Origin: Duganella sp. 1224
GTDB taxonomy: Bacteria > Pseudomonadota > Gammaproteobacteria > Burkholderiales > Burkholderiaceae_D
Reading direction: 5' to 3'
Length of the DNA stretch: 64,000 nucleotides
Assembly (NCBI RefSeq): GCF_013408245.1
Contig: NZ_JACBYS010000001.1
Location: forward strand, 1,798,001-1,862,000
The notes below the pieces were generated by a model. That model did no database searches. It was given only the letters and a program-made list of their open reading frames with translations, and was not told where the DNA came from. Position 1 is the first letter of the stretch, and each line of letters begins with the position of its first letter. Made by a program: the position numbers and the translations under genes. Below are positions 53,859 through 63,426 of the stretch, one piece after another.

Positions 53859-54394
53859 CAGTTGTTGCAGTTGATAGCGTTCGGCAGCGCCACAGTCGGT
53901 GGCGTCACCACATTATTGGCCGAGGTCGCAGCGGTGTACAGCACGTAACAGGTCAGGCCTGCGGCATTGGCTGACACACTTTGCGGCTGCACAAGCAGAC
54001 TGCCGGCGGGAACGCCCGGACGGTTCGCGGTCGCTGCGGCATTCGCTGCCGAACCTACAGTAACGAAATAGTCAGGTGCATTAATCCCGGCTGCGGCTGT
54101 CGTGTTCGCGTCTGCGCCAGGATAGCCATTGGTATTCGTAATGGTCACGCCTTCGTTGACAAACGGACCATTCGGGTTAATCAGAAACTGACCATGCATC
54201 ATCGACACCGTGGTATTCAAAGCGCCACGGGCAGCGTTCAGCGACGCCGCGCGTGCGTCCCCCCCCATATTGGCAAACCTGGGCAACGCAGTCGCGGCCA
54301 GAATACCCAGAATAACGATCACCACTATCAGTTCGATCAGGGTGAAACCGCCTTGGGCGCGTTGACGGGATGCGATGCTCGCTTGCTTGTTCAT
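53858..54394 (-). CDS. mshA: MSHA major pilin
   Basis: The 178-residue prepilin has the type IV cleavage site QGG/FTLIELIVVIVILGILAA with Glu5, followed by ALPRFANMGGDARAASLNAARGAL, close to Vibrio MshA. Two C-terminal Cys residues (LTCYVLY and INCNN) can form the D-region disulfide. ATG 54394 follows GGAGAG at good spacing. Only one such pilin is present, so it should be the major subunit; MshB would look similar. Confidence 0.9.
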   Translation of the reverse strand: MNKQASIASRQRAQGGFTLIELIVVIVILGILAATALPRFANMGGDARAASLNAARGALNTTVSMMHGQFLINPNGPFVNEGVTITNTNGYPGADANTTAAAGINAPDYFVTVGSAANAAATANRPGVPAGSLLVQPQSVSANAAGLTCYVLYTAATSANNVVTPPTVALPNAINCNN

Positions 54395-54433
54395 TACACT
54401 CTCCAAATCGTCGAAAAATTTGCGCGGATTGCG

Positions 54434-54952
54434 CTAGTCCTTCACTTGCTCAAAGGCCACACCTGCGGATTCGGGTGCGCCTGACGGCTTGGCGGGGCTA
54501 TGGGGCAACCGGAGCAATTTTACCTTGAATTTCAAACGTTTCGTTTGGGCATCTTCAAAAGATTTTCCGAAATTTAACAAATAAATCAGACTTTTATCGG
54601 TGCGATCAAAGCACCAATTCCCCTCGCCGATGTCGTCGTCGCTTGGACTGAAAAACTCCCCTGCATAATTGACAGGTTTATTTTTTAACAAATTCAGCGG
54701 ATTTTCTTCGGTCAACAACGTTAAATCATTGCTGCGTCCCAGCAATTTTGATTGCGTAGCCTTAATTTCTAAGGCGGCACGTACATTGGCCACTGTCATT
54801 TGCACCGCCACGCGCTCGGCCTCGCCCTGATAGAACCACAGCCGTTGCAACAGCAATCCCATCAAAATCCCTACCACAAGGATAGCCACCGCGAACTCCA
54901 ATAAACTTGCGCCGCGTTGTTTTCCAGTCACAAGCATTGTCAAAAAAGCCAT
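54434..54952 (-). CDS. mshF: MSHA biogenesis protein MshF (prepilin-like)
   Basis: The 172-residue protein has a prepilin-like start (GKQRG/ASLLEFAVAILVVGILMGLLL) with Glu at position 5 and a C-terminal part rich in charged residues. Position between mshG and the pilin genes fits MshF. The coding sequence is visibly more AT-rich than its neighbours, with Lys, Asn and Phe codons ending in A/T. Confidence 0.8.
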   Translation of the reverse strand: MAFLTMLVTGKQRGASLLEFAVAILVVGILMGLLLQRLWFYQGEAERVAVQMTVANVRAALEIKATQSKLLGRSNDLTLLTEENPLNLLKNKPVNYAGEFFSPSDDDIGEGNWCFDRTDKSLIYLLNFGKSFEDAQTKRLKFKVKLLRLPHSPAKPSGAPESAGVAFEQVKD

Positions 54953-54962
54953 GATTTCACAA

Positions 54963-56189
54963 TCAATGATGCAAGGCAGCCTTGCCCAGGTCCCAGATCG
55001 GCAAGAAGATGCCCAGCGCCAGAATCAGCACCATAACTCCCAGGAATACAATCAAAATAGGCTCGATCTGCGAGGACAATGTTTTTAATTCGTAGTCCAC
55101 CTCGCGCTCGTACATCTGGGCGATTTCGTCCATGAGTTCGTCGATGGAGCCGCTCTCCTCGCCCACCGCGATCATTTGCAACACGATCGGCGTGAACACG
55201 TTGGTGGCGGTGGCCGTGCGCAGAATGCTTTCGCCACGCTCCACGCCGTCGCGCATCTGTTCCACGCGCGCCGTCAGGTAGGCGTTATCAACCGTCTGCG
55301 CCACCACCGACAGTGCCTGCACAATCGGCACCCCGCTGCGGCTGGATAAAGAAAAGCTGCGGGCAAACCGCGCCAGCGTGGCCTTCAGAATGATCTTGCC
55401 GGCCACCGGAATCTTCAGCTTGATCTTGTCCCACTGATAGAGTCCCTTGGCCGTACCCACCCACATGCGGAAACCCCACACGGATGCCGCCACCGCCACC
55501 GCCAGCACCGGCCAGTAGCGTACCGAGAAGTTGGACGTGGCAATCAAAATCCGCGTCATCAGCGGCAGCTCGGCGTTAAATTTGGAGAACACGCCCACGA
55601 ACGCGGGAATCACGAAGATATTGACCACCACCATCGCGGCAATCATGGCAAACACCACGAAGCTCGGATAGCGCATCGCCGTCTTGACGCGCTCGCGCAT
55701 GTCGCGGTCGAACTCCAGGTGGTCGAACAGGCGCAGGAACACTTCCTCCAGACGGCCGGTCATCTCCCCCACCCGCACCATCGACAGGTAAAACGGCGTG
55801 AACACGTCCGGATGACGGCGCATGGCGGATGACAACTCGCGGCCCGAGTCCAGCGACTCGCGCAAATCCTTGATCACCTTGCCAAACGATTTGCTGACCG
55901 CCGACTCCTGCAAGCCGGCCAGCCCGCGCATGATCGGCACCCCCGACTTGAGCAACGTATACATCTGCCGGCTGAACAGCTGCACGTCCATCGACGTGAC
56001 CTTTTTCTCCAGCAGCTTGGCCCACCAGGTTTCGCCATCGGCGGTCTTGCGGGTAGTGACGTTGATCTCGATCGGCGTCACGCCCGTATTAAAGAGCTGG
56101 TCGGCCACGGCGCCGCTGTCGGCCGCCTCCAGCACGCCTTGCATCAGCTCGCCGCGCGCGTTGCGGCCCTTGTAGGCAAAGAATGGCAC
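54963..56189 (-). CDS. mshG: MSHA inner-membrane platform protein MshG (GspF/PilC family)
   Basis: The 408-residue polytopic protein has two homologous GspF domains (about 68-190 and 270-395) with three membrane helices. It starts MPFFAYKGRNARGELMQGVL, typical of the family, and contains FYLSMVRVGEMTGRLEEVF. It forms the platform on which MshE works. It follows mshE after three bases. Confidence 0.95.
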   Translation of the reverse strand: MPFFAYKGRNARGELMQGVLEAADSGAVADQLFNTGVTPIEINVTTRKTADGETWWAKLLEKKVTSMDVQLFSRQMYTLLKSGVPIMRGLAGLQESAVSKSFGKVIKDLRESLDSGRELSSAMRRHPDVFTPFYLSMVRVGEMTGRLEEVFLRLFDHLEFDRDMRERVKTAMRYPSFVVFAMIAAMVVVNIFVIPAFVGVFSKFNAELPLMTRILIATSNFSVRYWPVLAVAVAASVWGFRMWVGTAKGLYQWDKIKLKIPVAGKIILKATLARFARSFSLSSRSGVPIVQALSVVAQTVDNAYLTARVEQMRDGVERGESILRTATATNVFTPIVLQMIAVGEESGSIDELMDEIAQMYEREVDYELKTLSSQIEPILIVFLGVMVLILALGIFLPIWDLGKAALHH

Positions 56190-56192
56190 GGC

Positions 56193-57899
56193 TTAGTCCT
56201 CGACCTGGTTGCTGATGCGCATGGCTTCCGAAATCGTGGTCCGTCCCTGAACGACCAGCTGGACGGCGTGGCGGCGCAGCGTTTCGCCAGCCATCTGCTG
56301 CTGCGCGACCTTGAGGAAGTTGGACGGGTCGGGATCGTTGGCGGCGTCCACCACCGAGCGCGTCATTTCCAGCAGTTCGTAGACGCCGGTGCGGCCGCGA
56401 TAGCCCATGCCGTTGCAGTGCGAGCAGCCTTTGCCGTGGAAGTAGCGCGCCTTGTCGACCTTGTCGTTCAGTTCCAGGCTCAGCCATTCACGCTCGGTCG
56501 GCGTCGGCTCGTACGGCGTGGTGCAGCTTTCGCAAATCACCCGCACCAGGCGCTGCGCCAGCACTGCCTGCAACGACGAGCCGACCATGTAGCGCGGCAC
56601 GCCCATGTCCATCAGGCGCAGCGGCGTGCTGACGGCGTCGTTGGTGTGCAGCGTCGACAGCACCAGGTGGCCGGTCATGGCGGCGCGCAGGCCGATGGCG
56701 GCGGTTTCCTGGTCGCGCATCTCGCCGACCAGCACGATGTCCGGGTCTTGCCGCAGCGCCGAGCGCAGCACGCGGGCGAAGTTGAGGTCGATCTTGTCGT
56801 TGACCTGCACCTGGTTGATGCCGGCCAGCCGGTATTCCACCGGGTCTTCAACCGTGATCAGCTTTTTCTCGACCGAGTTCAGCTCCGACAGCGCGCAATA
56901 CAAGGTGGTGGTCTTGCCGGAACCGGTCGGCCCGGTCACCAGCACCAGCCCATTCGGGCGCTGGACGATGGCGCGGAACTTTTCCAGCAGGCCGCGCGGC
57001 ATGCCGATGGCGTCCAGCTTCAGCTGGGTGCCGCCCTGGTTCAGCAGACGCATCACCACCGATTCGCCGTACTGGGTCGGCATGGTGGAGATACGCACGT
57101 CGATGCGCTGGTTTTTCACGCGCACGGCGAAGCGGCCGTCCTGCGGCAGGCGTTTTTCCGAAATGTCGAGGTCGGACATCAGCTTCAGGCGCAGCGCCAG
57201 CGACGGCGCGATCTTGATGTCGGCCTCGGTTTGCAGGTGCAGCACGCCGTCGATGCGGAAGCGGATCTGCAGCCGGCCTTCCTGCGGTTCGATGTGGATG
57301 TCGGACGCGCGCACCTGCGCCGCGTCCTCGAACACCGATTGCAGCAGCTTGACCACCGGCGCTTCTTCAACGTTGGGATTGGCCGCGGCCAGCGCGCCAA
57401 AGTCCACCGAGACGTCGCCGACGTCCTGCTCCAGCTCGCGCGCCAGGTCGGAAATGTCCTCGGTGCGGCGGTAGATGCGGTCGATGGCCGCCATCACCTC
57501 GGTTTCGTTGACCACCGCCAGCGAGATATCCTGGCGCACGATGCGGGCGATTTCGTCGTAGGCGAACAGGTCGGTCGGGTCGGACATGCCGACCAGCAGC
57601 GAGCCATGGCGGTCTTCCAGCACCAGCGCGCGGAAGCGCCGCGCCTGGGTTTCCGGCAGCAGCCGGACAATCTCCGGATTGATGTTGAAGAATTTCAGGT
57701 TCAGGTACGGGATGTTGAGCTGCCGCGCCAGCGCGCCGGCGATCTGTTCCTCAGTAACATAGCCGTTCTCGACGAAGACGCGGCCCAGCTTGCGTCCGCT
57801 GCGCTTCTGATCGGCCAGCGCCAGGCCCAGCTGCTCCTCGGAGAGCAGTTTCTGCTGCACCAGAATTTCACCCAACCGTACTTTTTCTGGCCTGGACAT
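56193..57899 (-). CDS. mshE: MSHA pilus extension ATPase MshE with N-terminal c-di-GMP-binding domain
   Basis: The 568-residue GspE/PilB-type ATPase powers pilus extension. The N-terminal MshEN domain has two tandem motifs, RLGEILVQQKLLSEEQLGLA at about 8-31 and KLGRVFVENGYVTEEQIAG at about 34-57, close to the consensus that binds cyclic di-GMP in V. cholerae MshE. The ATPase core has Walker A GPTGSGKTTT and the Asp box. A tetracysteine zinc motif (CESC and CSHC) follows. AAGGAG precedes the ATG. It is the first gene of the MSHA locus, divergent from the ABC ATPase gene. Confidence 0.95.
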   Translation of the reverse strand: MSRPEKVRLGEILVQQKLLSEEQLGLALADQKRSGRKLGRVFVENGYVTEEQIAGALARQLNIPYLNLKFFNINPEIVRLLPETQARRFRALVLEDRHGSLLVGMSDPTDLFAYDEIARIVRQDISLAVVNETEVMAAIDRIYRRTEDISDLARELEQDVGDVSVDFGALAAANPNVEEAPVVKLLQSVFEDAAQVRASDIHIEPQEGRLQIRFRIDGVLHLQTEADIKIAPSLALRLKLMSDLDISEKRLPQDGRFAVRVKNQRIDVRISTMPTQYGESVVMRLLNQGGTQLKLDAIGMPRGLLEKFRAIVQRPNGLVLVTGPTGSGKTTTLYCALSELNSVEKKLITVEDPVEYRLAGINQVQVNDKIDLNFARVLRSALRQDPDIVLVGEMRDQETAAIGLRAAMTGHLVLSTLHTNDAVSTPLRLMDMGVPRYMVGSSLQAVLAQRLVRVICESCTTPYEPTPTEREWLSLELNDKVDKARYFHGKGCSHCNGMGYRGRTGVYELLEMTRSVVDAANDPDPSNFLKVAQQQMAGETLRRHAVQLVVQGRTTISEAMRISNQVED

Positions 57900-58031
57900 G
57901 CCCGCTCCTTGTCAATTGTCACCAAAACTTGCGGCCATTCTATGACAGATGGGCTGGCAGAGCGAGTGAGGTGTCGCTTTCTTTGGACGGATGCGCTACA
58001 GTGTTGCTCGTTTCTTTCGTCGCCACGATCC

Positions 58032-58748
58032 ATGACCGTCCCCGCCCTGCGCTTTCAGCACGTCGTCAAACGCTACGGCACGGCCACGGTGCTGCATGGC
58101 GTCGATCTGGAACTGCGCGCCGGCGAGTGTTTTGGCCTGGTTGGCGTCAACGGCGCCGGCAAGACTAGTCTGATCAAGTGCTTGCTGGATTTTTGTGCAT
58201 TGGACGGCGGCGGCATCGACATTTTCGGTCAGCCGCACCACCGGCCGGCCGCGCGCCAGCCGCTGGGCTTTCTGCCCGAACGCTTCACGCCGCCGTACTA
58301 CCTGACCGGCGCCGACTTCATCCGCTATCTGCTGACCTTGCAGGGCCTGCCCTACCAGCCGGACGCGGTGGCCGCCATGCTGGCCGCGCTCGACCTGGAC
58401 CAGGACGCCCTCAAAAAGACCGTGCGCAGCTATTCCAAGGGCATGACCCAGAAGCTGGGCCTGGCCGCCTGCCTGCTGGCGCGCAAGCCGCTGTACGTGC
58501 TGGACGAGCCGATGAGCGGCCTCGACCCCAAGGCGCGCGCGCTGCTGAAGGCGCAACTGCGCGCGCTGCACCGTGCCGGCAGCACGCTGTTCCTGACCTC
58601 GCACGCGCTGGCCGACGTGGACGAGCTGTGCGACCGCATGGCCATCCTGCACGATGGCCGCATCCGCTTTGCCGGCACCCCGGCCGAGTGCCGCGCCCGC
58701 TACAGCGCCGACACCCTCGAACAAGCCTTCCTGGCTTGCATTGCGTGA
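58032..58748 (+). CDS. Orphan ABC transporter ATP-binding protein
   Basis: The 238-residue protein has Walker A GVNGAGKT, the signature YSKGMTQKLGLAA (in place of LSGGQ), Walker B YVLDEPMSGLDP and a switch His (TSHALADVDELC), as in ABC-2 type (CcmA/NatA-like) export or gliding ATPases. No permease gene is adjacent. The start ATG 58032 was chosen over a far longer upstream reading. Its stop overlaps a possible GTG start of the ExeA-like gene. Confidence 0.88.
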   Translation: MTVPALRFQHVVKRYGTATVLHGVDLELRAGECFGLVGVNGAGKTSLIKCLLDFCALDGGGIDIFGQPHHRPAARQPLGFLPERFTPPYYLTGADFIRYLLTLQGLPYQPDAVAAMLAALDLDQDALKKTVRSYSKGMTQKLGLAACLLARKPLYVLDEPMSGLDPKARALLKAQLRALHRAGSTLFLTSHALADVDELCDRMAILHDGRIRFAGTPAECRARYSADTLEQAFLACIA

Positions 58749-58768
58749 GCCAGACCCAGACCCAGACC

Positions 58769-59683
58769 ATGTACCAGTCCCATTTCGGCCTGCGCGAGTC
58801 GCCCTTCAACATCACGCCCAATCCGGCCTTCTTCTATGCCGGCAGCGAGCGCGGCGATATTCTCGACGCCATGTTGTACGCGGTCGGCCATGGCGAGGGC
58901 ATCATCAAGGTGACCGGCGAGGTCGGCACCGGCAAGACCATGCTGTGCCGCATGCTGGAAAGCCGCATGCCGCCGCACATCGACGTGATTTACCTGGTCA
59001 ATCCCAACCTCGATCCGCAGGAGGTGCAGTACGCCATCGCCGCCGAGCTGGGCCTGCCGACGCACGGCCTGCGCACCGACGAGGTGCAGCGCAGCCTGCA
59101 TGCCGAGCTGATCGCGCGCCACAGCGCCGGCCGCCAGGTGGTGCTGCTGGTCGAGGAAGCGCAGGCCATGCCGCTCGACACGCTGGAGGCCATCCGCCTG
59201 CTGACCAACCTGGAAACCGCGCGCAGCAAGCTGCTGCAGATCGTGCTGTTCGGCCAGCCCGAGCTGGACCAGCACCTCGGCCTGGCCAGCATGCGCCAGC
59301 TGAAGGAGCGCATCACCCACAGCTTCCACGTGGCGCCGCTGCCGCCGGCGCTGACCGGCGAATTCCTGGCCCACCGGCTGCGGGCAGCCGGCCATGCCGA
59401 GGGCGGCGCGCTGTTCAGCCCGGCCGCGGCGCGGCTGATCGCCGAGGCGTCGGAAGGCATCGTCCGCCGCATCAATATCTTGGCCGACAAGGCGCTGCTA
59501 GCGGCCTTCGCCGCCGACGCCACCGTGGTCGAGGCGCGCCACGTGCGCCAGGCCATTGCCGAGTCGCCGTTTGGGCGCCGCCGCCGCGGCTTGCAACCCA
59601 GAGCTGTTGCGCTAACGGGTTTGCTGCTTCTGATAATTGGGGGAATTTGCTGGACCATCCTTGCGGCAACGCGAAATTTGTAA
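58769..59683 (+). CDS. ExeA/MshM-like AAA ATPase (second copy)
   Basis: The 304-residue ATPase is a paralogue of mshM, with MYQSHFGLRESPFNITPN, Walker A GEVGTGKT, LLVEEAQAMP, and VLFGQPELDQHL, and a C-terminal membrane helix (about 280-300). It probably helps assemble the adjacent second secretin. In-frame GTG 58745 overlapping the ABC ATPase stop is an alternative start. The secretin gene follows after 75 bases. Confidence 0.9.
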   Translation: MYQSHFGLRESPFNITPNPAFFYAGSERGDILDAMLYAVGHGEGIIKVTGEVGTGKTMLCRMLESRMPPHIDVIYLVNPNLDPQEVQYAIAAELGLPTHGLRTDEVQRSLHAELIARHSAGRQVVLLVEEAQAMPLDTLEAIRLLTNLETARSKLLQIVLFGQPELDQHLGLASMRQLKERITHSFHVAPLPPALTGEFLAHRLRAAGHAEGGALFSPAAARLIAEASEGIVRRINILADKALLAAFAADATVVEARHVRQAIAESPFGRRRRGLQPRAVALTGLLLLIIGGICWTILAATRNL

Positions 59684-59758
59684 GATCATGTTATTCACAA
59701 TTGCAAAAGCACAACAAAAACAACCACTTCCAGCATCATCCCGGGCCGGAAAGACACG

Positions 59759-61579
59759 ATGAAAAAATTCAGCTCCCCTCTCGCCCCTGTGGTTTGCAGT
59801 GTCTTGCTGAGCGCTTGCGCCAGCCATAGCATTCCCAACTCGCCGTTGCACATCACCGAAGCGCCGCAGCCGGCCGGGGCCATTCCCGAACCGGTGCAGC
59901 AAAGCGTGGCGCTGCCGCCGCCCAAGCCGGCCGCCAAGGTCGAGACGTTCAGCGTGACGGTGCACAAGGTGCCGGTGCAGTCGCTGCTGTTTGCGCTGGC
60001 GCGCGACGCCGGCATGAACGTCGACGTGCACCCGGGCGTCGAGGGCACGGTGACGCTGAACGCGCTCGACCAGACGCTGCCGCAACTGCTGAGCCGCATC
60101 CAGCGCCAGGTCGACATGCGCTATGAAATCAACGGTAGCACGCTGACGGTGCTGCCGGATACGCCGGAGTGGCGCAATTACAAGGTCGACTACGTCAACA
60201 TCGCGCGCACCACCACCAGCAGCGTCAACATCGCCACCCAGATTTCCACCACCGGTGGCGGCACGGACAGCAGCGCGCAGTCCCCGGTCCAGCAGGCGGT
60301 GGCGCCTGCGCAGCCACAGGGATTGGGAACGGCCGGCGCCGCGCAACAGTCGCAGCAGCAGTACAGCAACGCGCCGCAGGGCAACGGCAGCAATAACTCG
60401 ACCACTTCGGTCAGCAACCGTTCGGACAACAATTTCTGGTATCACCTGGAAAAGAACATCCGTGACATGCTGCGCGCCTCCAACCTGGCCGACAACCCGG
60501 TCGATCCGTTGGGATCGCAGCAGCAACAACCGGGCGGCGGCGGCGCTTTCGCGCCCCAGGTAACGACCGCCGACCCGGCCAGCGCCAGGCTGCGCAATTC
60601 GGTCATCGTCAATCCGGAAGGCGGCCTGATCGCGGTGCGCGCCACCTCGCGCCAGCACGAGAAGATCCAGCAATTCCTGGACGTGGTGGTGGGCGCGGCC
60701 AAGCGCCAGGTGCTGATCGAGGCGACCATTATTGAAGTCAAGCTGAGCGATAACTACCAGCAGGGCATCGACTGGAAATCGGTCGGTAAAGGCGGCCTGC
60801 GGCTGACCCAGCAGCAGGTCAGCAATGTGCCGCTGCCGAGCGGCGTTCAGCCCGGCAGCAGCGCCGGCGTATTTGTGCTGAACTATGCCAATCCGACCAG
60901 CCGGCTGGGCGACATCGCCACCACCATCCAGCTGCTGGAGTCGTTCGGCAAGGTCAAGGTGCTGTCCAGCCCGAAAATCAGCGTGCTGAACAATCAGACC
61001 GCGCTGCTGAAGGTGGTCGACAATAATGTGTTTTTCTCGATCAAGGTGACGCCGGCGGTACTCAACTCCAGTGGCGGCGTCAGCACGCCGGCCACGTATG
61101 AGTCGACGCTGCAGACGGTGCCGGTGGGCTTCGTCATGAGCGTGACGCCACAGATTTCCGACAACGACGAGGTGACGCTGAACGTGCGCCCGACCATCAC
61201 CCGCGTGGTCAACTACGTCAAGGACCCGAATCCGGCGTTGGCCAATGTGCCCAGCCAGATCCCGGTGATTCAGGCGCGCGAGCTGGAATCGATCATGCGC
61301 GTCAGCAGCGGCCAGGTGGCCGTCATGGGCGGGCTGATGCAGGATTCGGTCGACAACGCCAAGGACGGCATTCCGCTGTTGAGCAGCATCCCGGTGGTGG
61401 GCAATCTGTTCGCCTACCGCAATGAGAGCAGCACCAAGACCGAGCTGGTGATCTTCATGCGGCCGGTGGTGGTCAAGGATGCCAGCATCAACGGCGATTA
61501 CAAGGACTACCGCTACATGTTGCCGGGCCAGAAGCCGGACAATGAACCGTATCCCGTGCCAAAGGCGAATGGATCATGA
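59759..61579 (+). CDS. Second secretin (MshL/PilQ-like lipoprotein)
   Basis: The 606-residue lipoprotein has a lipobox LLSAC (about residues 16-20), an STN domain (FSVTVHKVPVQSLLFALARDAGMNVDV), a Gln/Asn/Ser-rich linker (about 165-225), and a secretin domain ending VAVMGGLMQDSVDNAKDGIPLL. It is more like MshL than classical PilQ or GspD. It differs clearly from mshL at 46566, so it is a second pore and not a duplicate of the same operon. Its stop overlaps the ATG of the TPR gene. Confidence 0.92.
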   Translation: MKKFSSPLAPVVCSVLLSACASHSIPNSPLHITEAPQPAGAIPEPVQQSVALPPPKPAAKVETFSVTVHKVPVQSLLFALARDAGMNVDVHPGVEGTVTLNALDQTLPQLLSRIQRQVDMRYEINGSTLTVLPDTPEWRNYKVDYVNIARTTTSSVNIATQISTTGGGTDSSAQSPVQQAVAPAQPQGLGTAGAAQQSQQQYSNAPQGNGSNNSTTSVSNRSDNNFWYHLEKNIRDMLRASNLADNPVDPLGSQQQQPGGGGAFAPQVTTADPASARLRNSVIVNPEGGLIAVRATSRQHEKIQQFLDVVVGAAKRQVLIEATIIEVKLSDNYQQGIDWKSVGKGGLRLTQQQVSNVPLPSGVQPGSSAGVFVLNYANPTSRLGDIATTIQLLESFGKVKVLSSPKISVLNNQTALLKVVDNNVFFSIKVTPAVLNSSGGVSTPATYESTLQTVPVGFVMSVTPQISDNDEVTLNVRPTITRVVNYVKDPNPALANVPSQIPVIQARELESIMRVSSGQVAVMGGLMQDSVDNAKDGIPLLSSIPVVGNLFAYRNESSTKTELVIFMRPVVVKDASINGDYKDYRYMLPGQKPDNEPYPVPKANGS

Positions 61580-63423
61580 GCCTATTAATGCAGGCGCTCA
61601 AGAAAGCCGAGCGCGCCAAACAGAATGCGCTGCCCGACGAGGAGCTGGACAAGCCATCGCAAGCGTTTGACGAGATCCTGGCGCTGACGCCGGAGCCGGC
61701 GCCGCGCGCCGCGGCCGCGCCGTCCACGCCCGCCGCCTCGCCGGTCGAGTTCAGCCTGGAGCCGATGGATGGCCTGAGCCTGGAACCGATGGCGCCGCCG
61801 GTGTCGGCCTCGGTCGCCAGCGAGCCGCGTCCCTCGCCCAGCCCGCTGCCGGCCGTCAGCGACCACAAGGAGCCGGGCCTGACCATGGATCTGGCGCTCG
61901 ACCCGATCGCCGCGCCGCCGACCGTGGCCGCACCGATGCCGGCGCTTGCGCCGGGGCCAGAGCTGACAGCGTCCACCACGCCCGCGCCCGCCACCGCAAG
62001 CGCAGGCAGCGCAGCGGCGGCGCGTGGTGCGGGTAGCACGCCCACTGCTTCGTCCGCCGCCGAATCGGCCGTCACCTACGCCGAGCCGGCCGGCACGTCC
62101 GCCGCGCGGACAGCGGCCGCTAGCGCCGCCGCGATCGGCGGCGCGCTTGCCGGCACCGTCGCAGCCGCCGGCGCCGCATCGCCGGCCGCGTCGCGGCCGG
62201 CGCCCGCTGCCAGCGCGGCAAGCGCAGCCAGCCCTGGCCCAACCGCGGCATCCGCGCCGCGCGGCGCCGCGCCCGCCGGAGCGCCTGGCGCCGCCGGCAA
62301 CGGCGGCAATGGCGGCAATGGCGGCAGCGGCGGCAAAAGGAGCGATGGCGCCACCCGCGCCCGCGCGCGCACCGCCGCCGCCGCCGAACCAAGCAGCTTC
62401 GATCCCGAACGCCTGCGCCTGTTCGGCCTGATCGCCCTGCTGGTCATCGTCGTTGGCGGCCTGGGCGGCTACTACTGGATCGCCCTGACCGGCCCCGGCG
62501 CTGGCGCCGGCCTGCCGCCGGTGCCGATGCCGCCAGCCGGCGCCACCGGCGCCACCACCGGCGCCGGCCAGATCATCGCCGCCAACAGCGGCCCCGGCAG
62601 CGCCAGCGACATCCCCGGCGCCGGCCCCGGCGGCCCAGGCACTGACGCCGACGATCCGCTGCTGGCCCCCACCGGCATCAGCCGCGCCAGCCAGCAAGAC
62701 CTGGAACGCCGCCTGGCCCGCACCGAACAGGAACTGGCCGCCGCCCAGCAAGCCATCCAGGCCGCCGCCGCGCCGCGCGCCGAGCAGATGCCGGTGCTGG
62801 CCGCGCCGAAAAACGACGACATCCGCATCACCCGCCTGGTGCAGCCCGCCCCGGTCTCGCCGACGCTGGACAGCGCCTACCAGGCCTTCAACAGCGGCGA
62901 CACCGCCGGCGCCCAGCAGCAATACGAGGCCGCGCTGGCCCAGGACGCCAACAACCGCGACGCCCTGCTCGGCGCCGCCCACGTGGCCGCGCGCCAGAAC
63001 CTGAAAGACAAGGCCGCCGGCTACTACCTGCGGCTGCTGGAACTGTCGCCCAACGACGCCGACGCCACCGCCGGCCTGATCGGCCTGCGCCAGGGCGACA
63101 TCAGCCAGAGCGAAGCGCGCCTGAAAGCCATCCTGGCCAACACCCCGGACGCCGGCCCGGTGCTGTTCGCGCTCGGCAACCTGTACGCGCAACAAGGCCG
63201 CTGGCCGGACGCGCAGCAAGCCTACTTCCGCGCCGTCGGCGCCGCGCCGGACAACCCGGACTACGCCTACAACCTGGCCATCGGCCTGGACCGCCTGAAC
63301 CAGGGCAAACTGGCGCTGGGCTACTACCAGCGCGCGCTGGCGCTGGCGCAGGACAAGGCCGTCGGCTTCGACCGCAACGCGCTGCGCAAACGCATGCATG
63401 AACTGAGCACCGTCACGCACTAA
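61576..63423 (+). CDS. TPR protein of the second secretin locus (MshN/GspB-like)
   Basis: The 615-residue protein starts MSLLMQALKKAERAKQNALP, as MshN/GspB-type proteins do. A very Ala/Pro/Gly-rich region (about 35-275) contains a GGNGGNGGSGG run and precedes one membrane helix (about 282-303). Another Gly/Ala linker leads to a coiled coil (about 375-400) and C-terminal TPRs (for example AYQAFNSGDTAGAQQQYEAALAQD). It overlaps the secretin by four bases and is followed by the ATPase gene. Confidence 0.85.
   Translation: MSLLMQALKKAERAKQNALPDEELDKPSQAFDEILALTPEPAPRAAAAPSTPAASPVEFSLEPMDGLSLEPMAPPVSASVASEPRPSPSPLPAVSDHKEPGLTMDLALDPIAAPPTVAAPMPALAPGPELTASTTPAPATASAGSAAAARGAGSTPTASSAAESAVTYAEPAGTSAARTAAASAAAIGGALAGTVAAAGAASPAASRPAPAASAASAASPGPTAASAPRGAAPAGAPGAAGNGGNGGNGGSGGKRSDGATRARARTAAAAEPSSFDPERLRLFGLIALLVIVVGGLGGYYWIALTGPGAGAGLPPVPMPPAGATGATTGAGQIIAANSGPGSASDIPGAGPGGPGTDADDPLLAPTGISRASQQDLERRLARTEQELAAAQQAIQAAAAPRAEQMPVLAAPKNDDIRITRLVQPAPVSPTLDSAYQAFNSGDTAGAQQQYEAALAQDANNRDALLGAAHVAARQNLKDKAAGYYLRLLELSPNDADATAGLIGLRQGDISQSEARLKAILANTPDAGPVLFALGNLYAQQGRWPDAQQAYFRAVGAAPDNPDYAYNLAIGLDRLNQGKLALGYYQRALALAQDKAVGFDRNALRKRMHELSTVTH
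62302..62337 (+). repeat. Gly-rich 9-base tandem tract
   Basis: Imperfect repeats of GGCGGCAAT encode GGN GGN GGS in the low-complexity linker of the TPR protein. Confidence 0.6.
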
Positions 63424-63426
63424 CCC

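Noticed and set aside
56139-58031. Long plus-strand extension upstream of the orphan ABC ATPase
   Set aside because: It is antisense to mshE. The real ATPase domain starts at ATG 58032, with the conserved start of the family.
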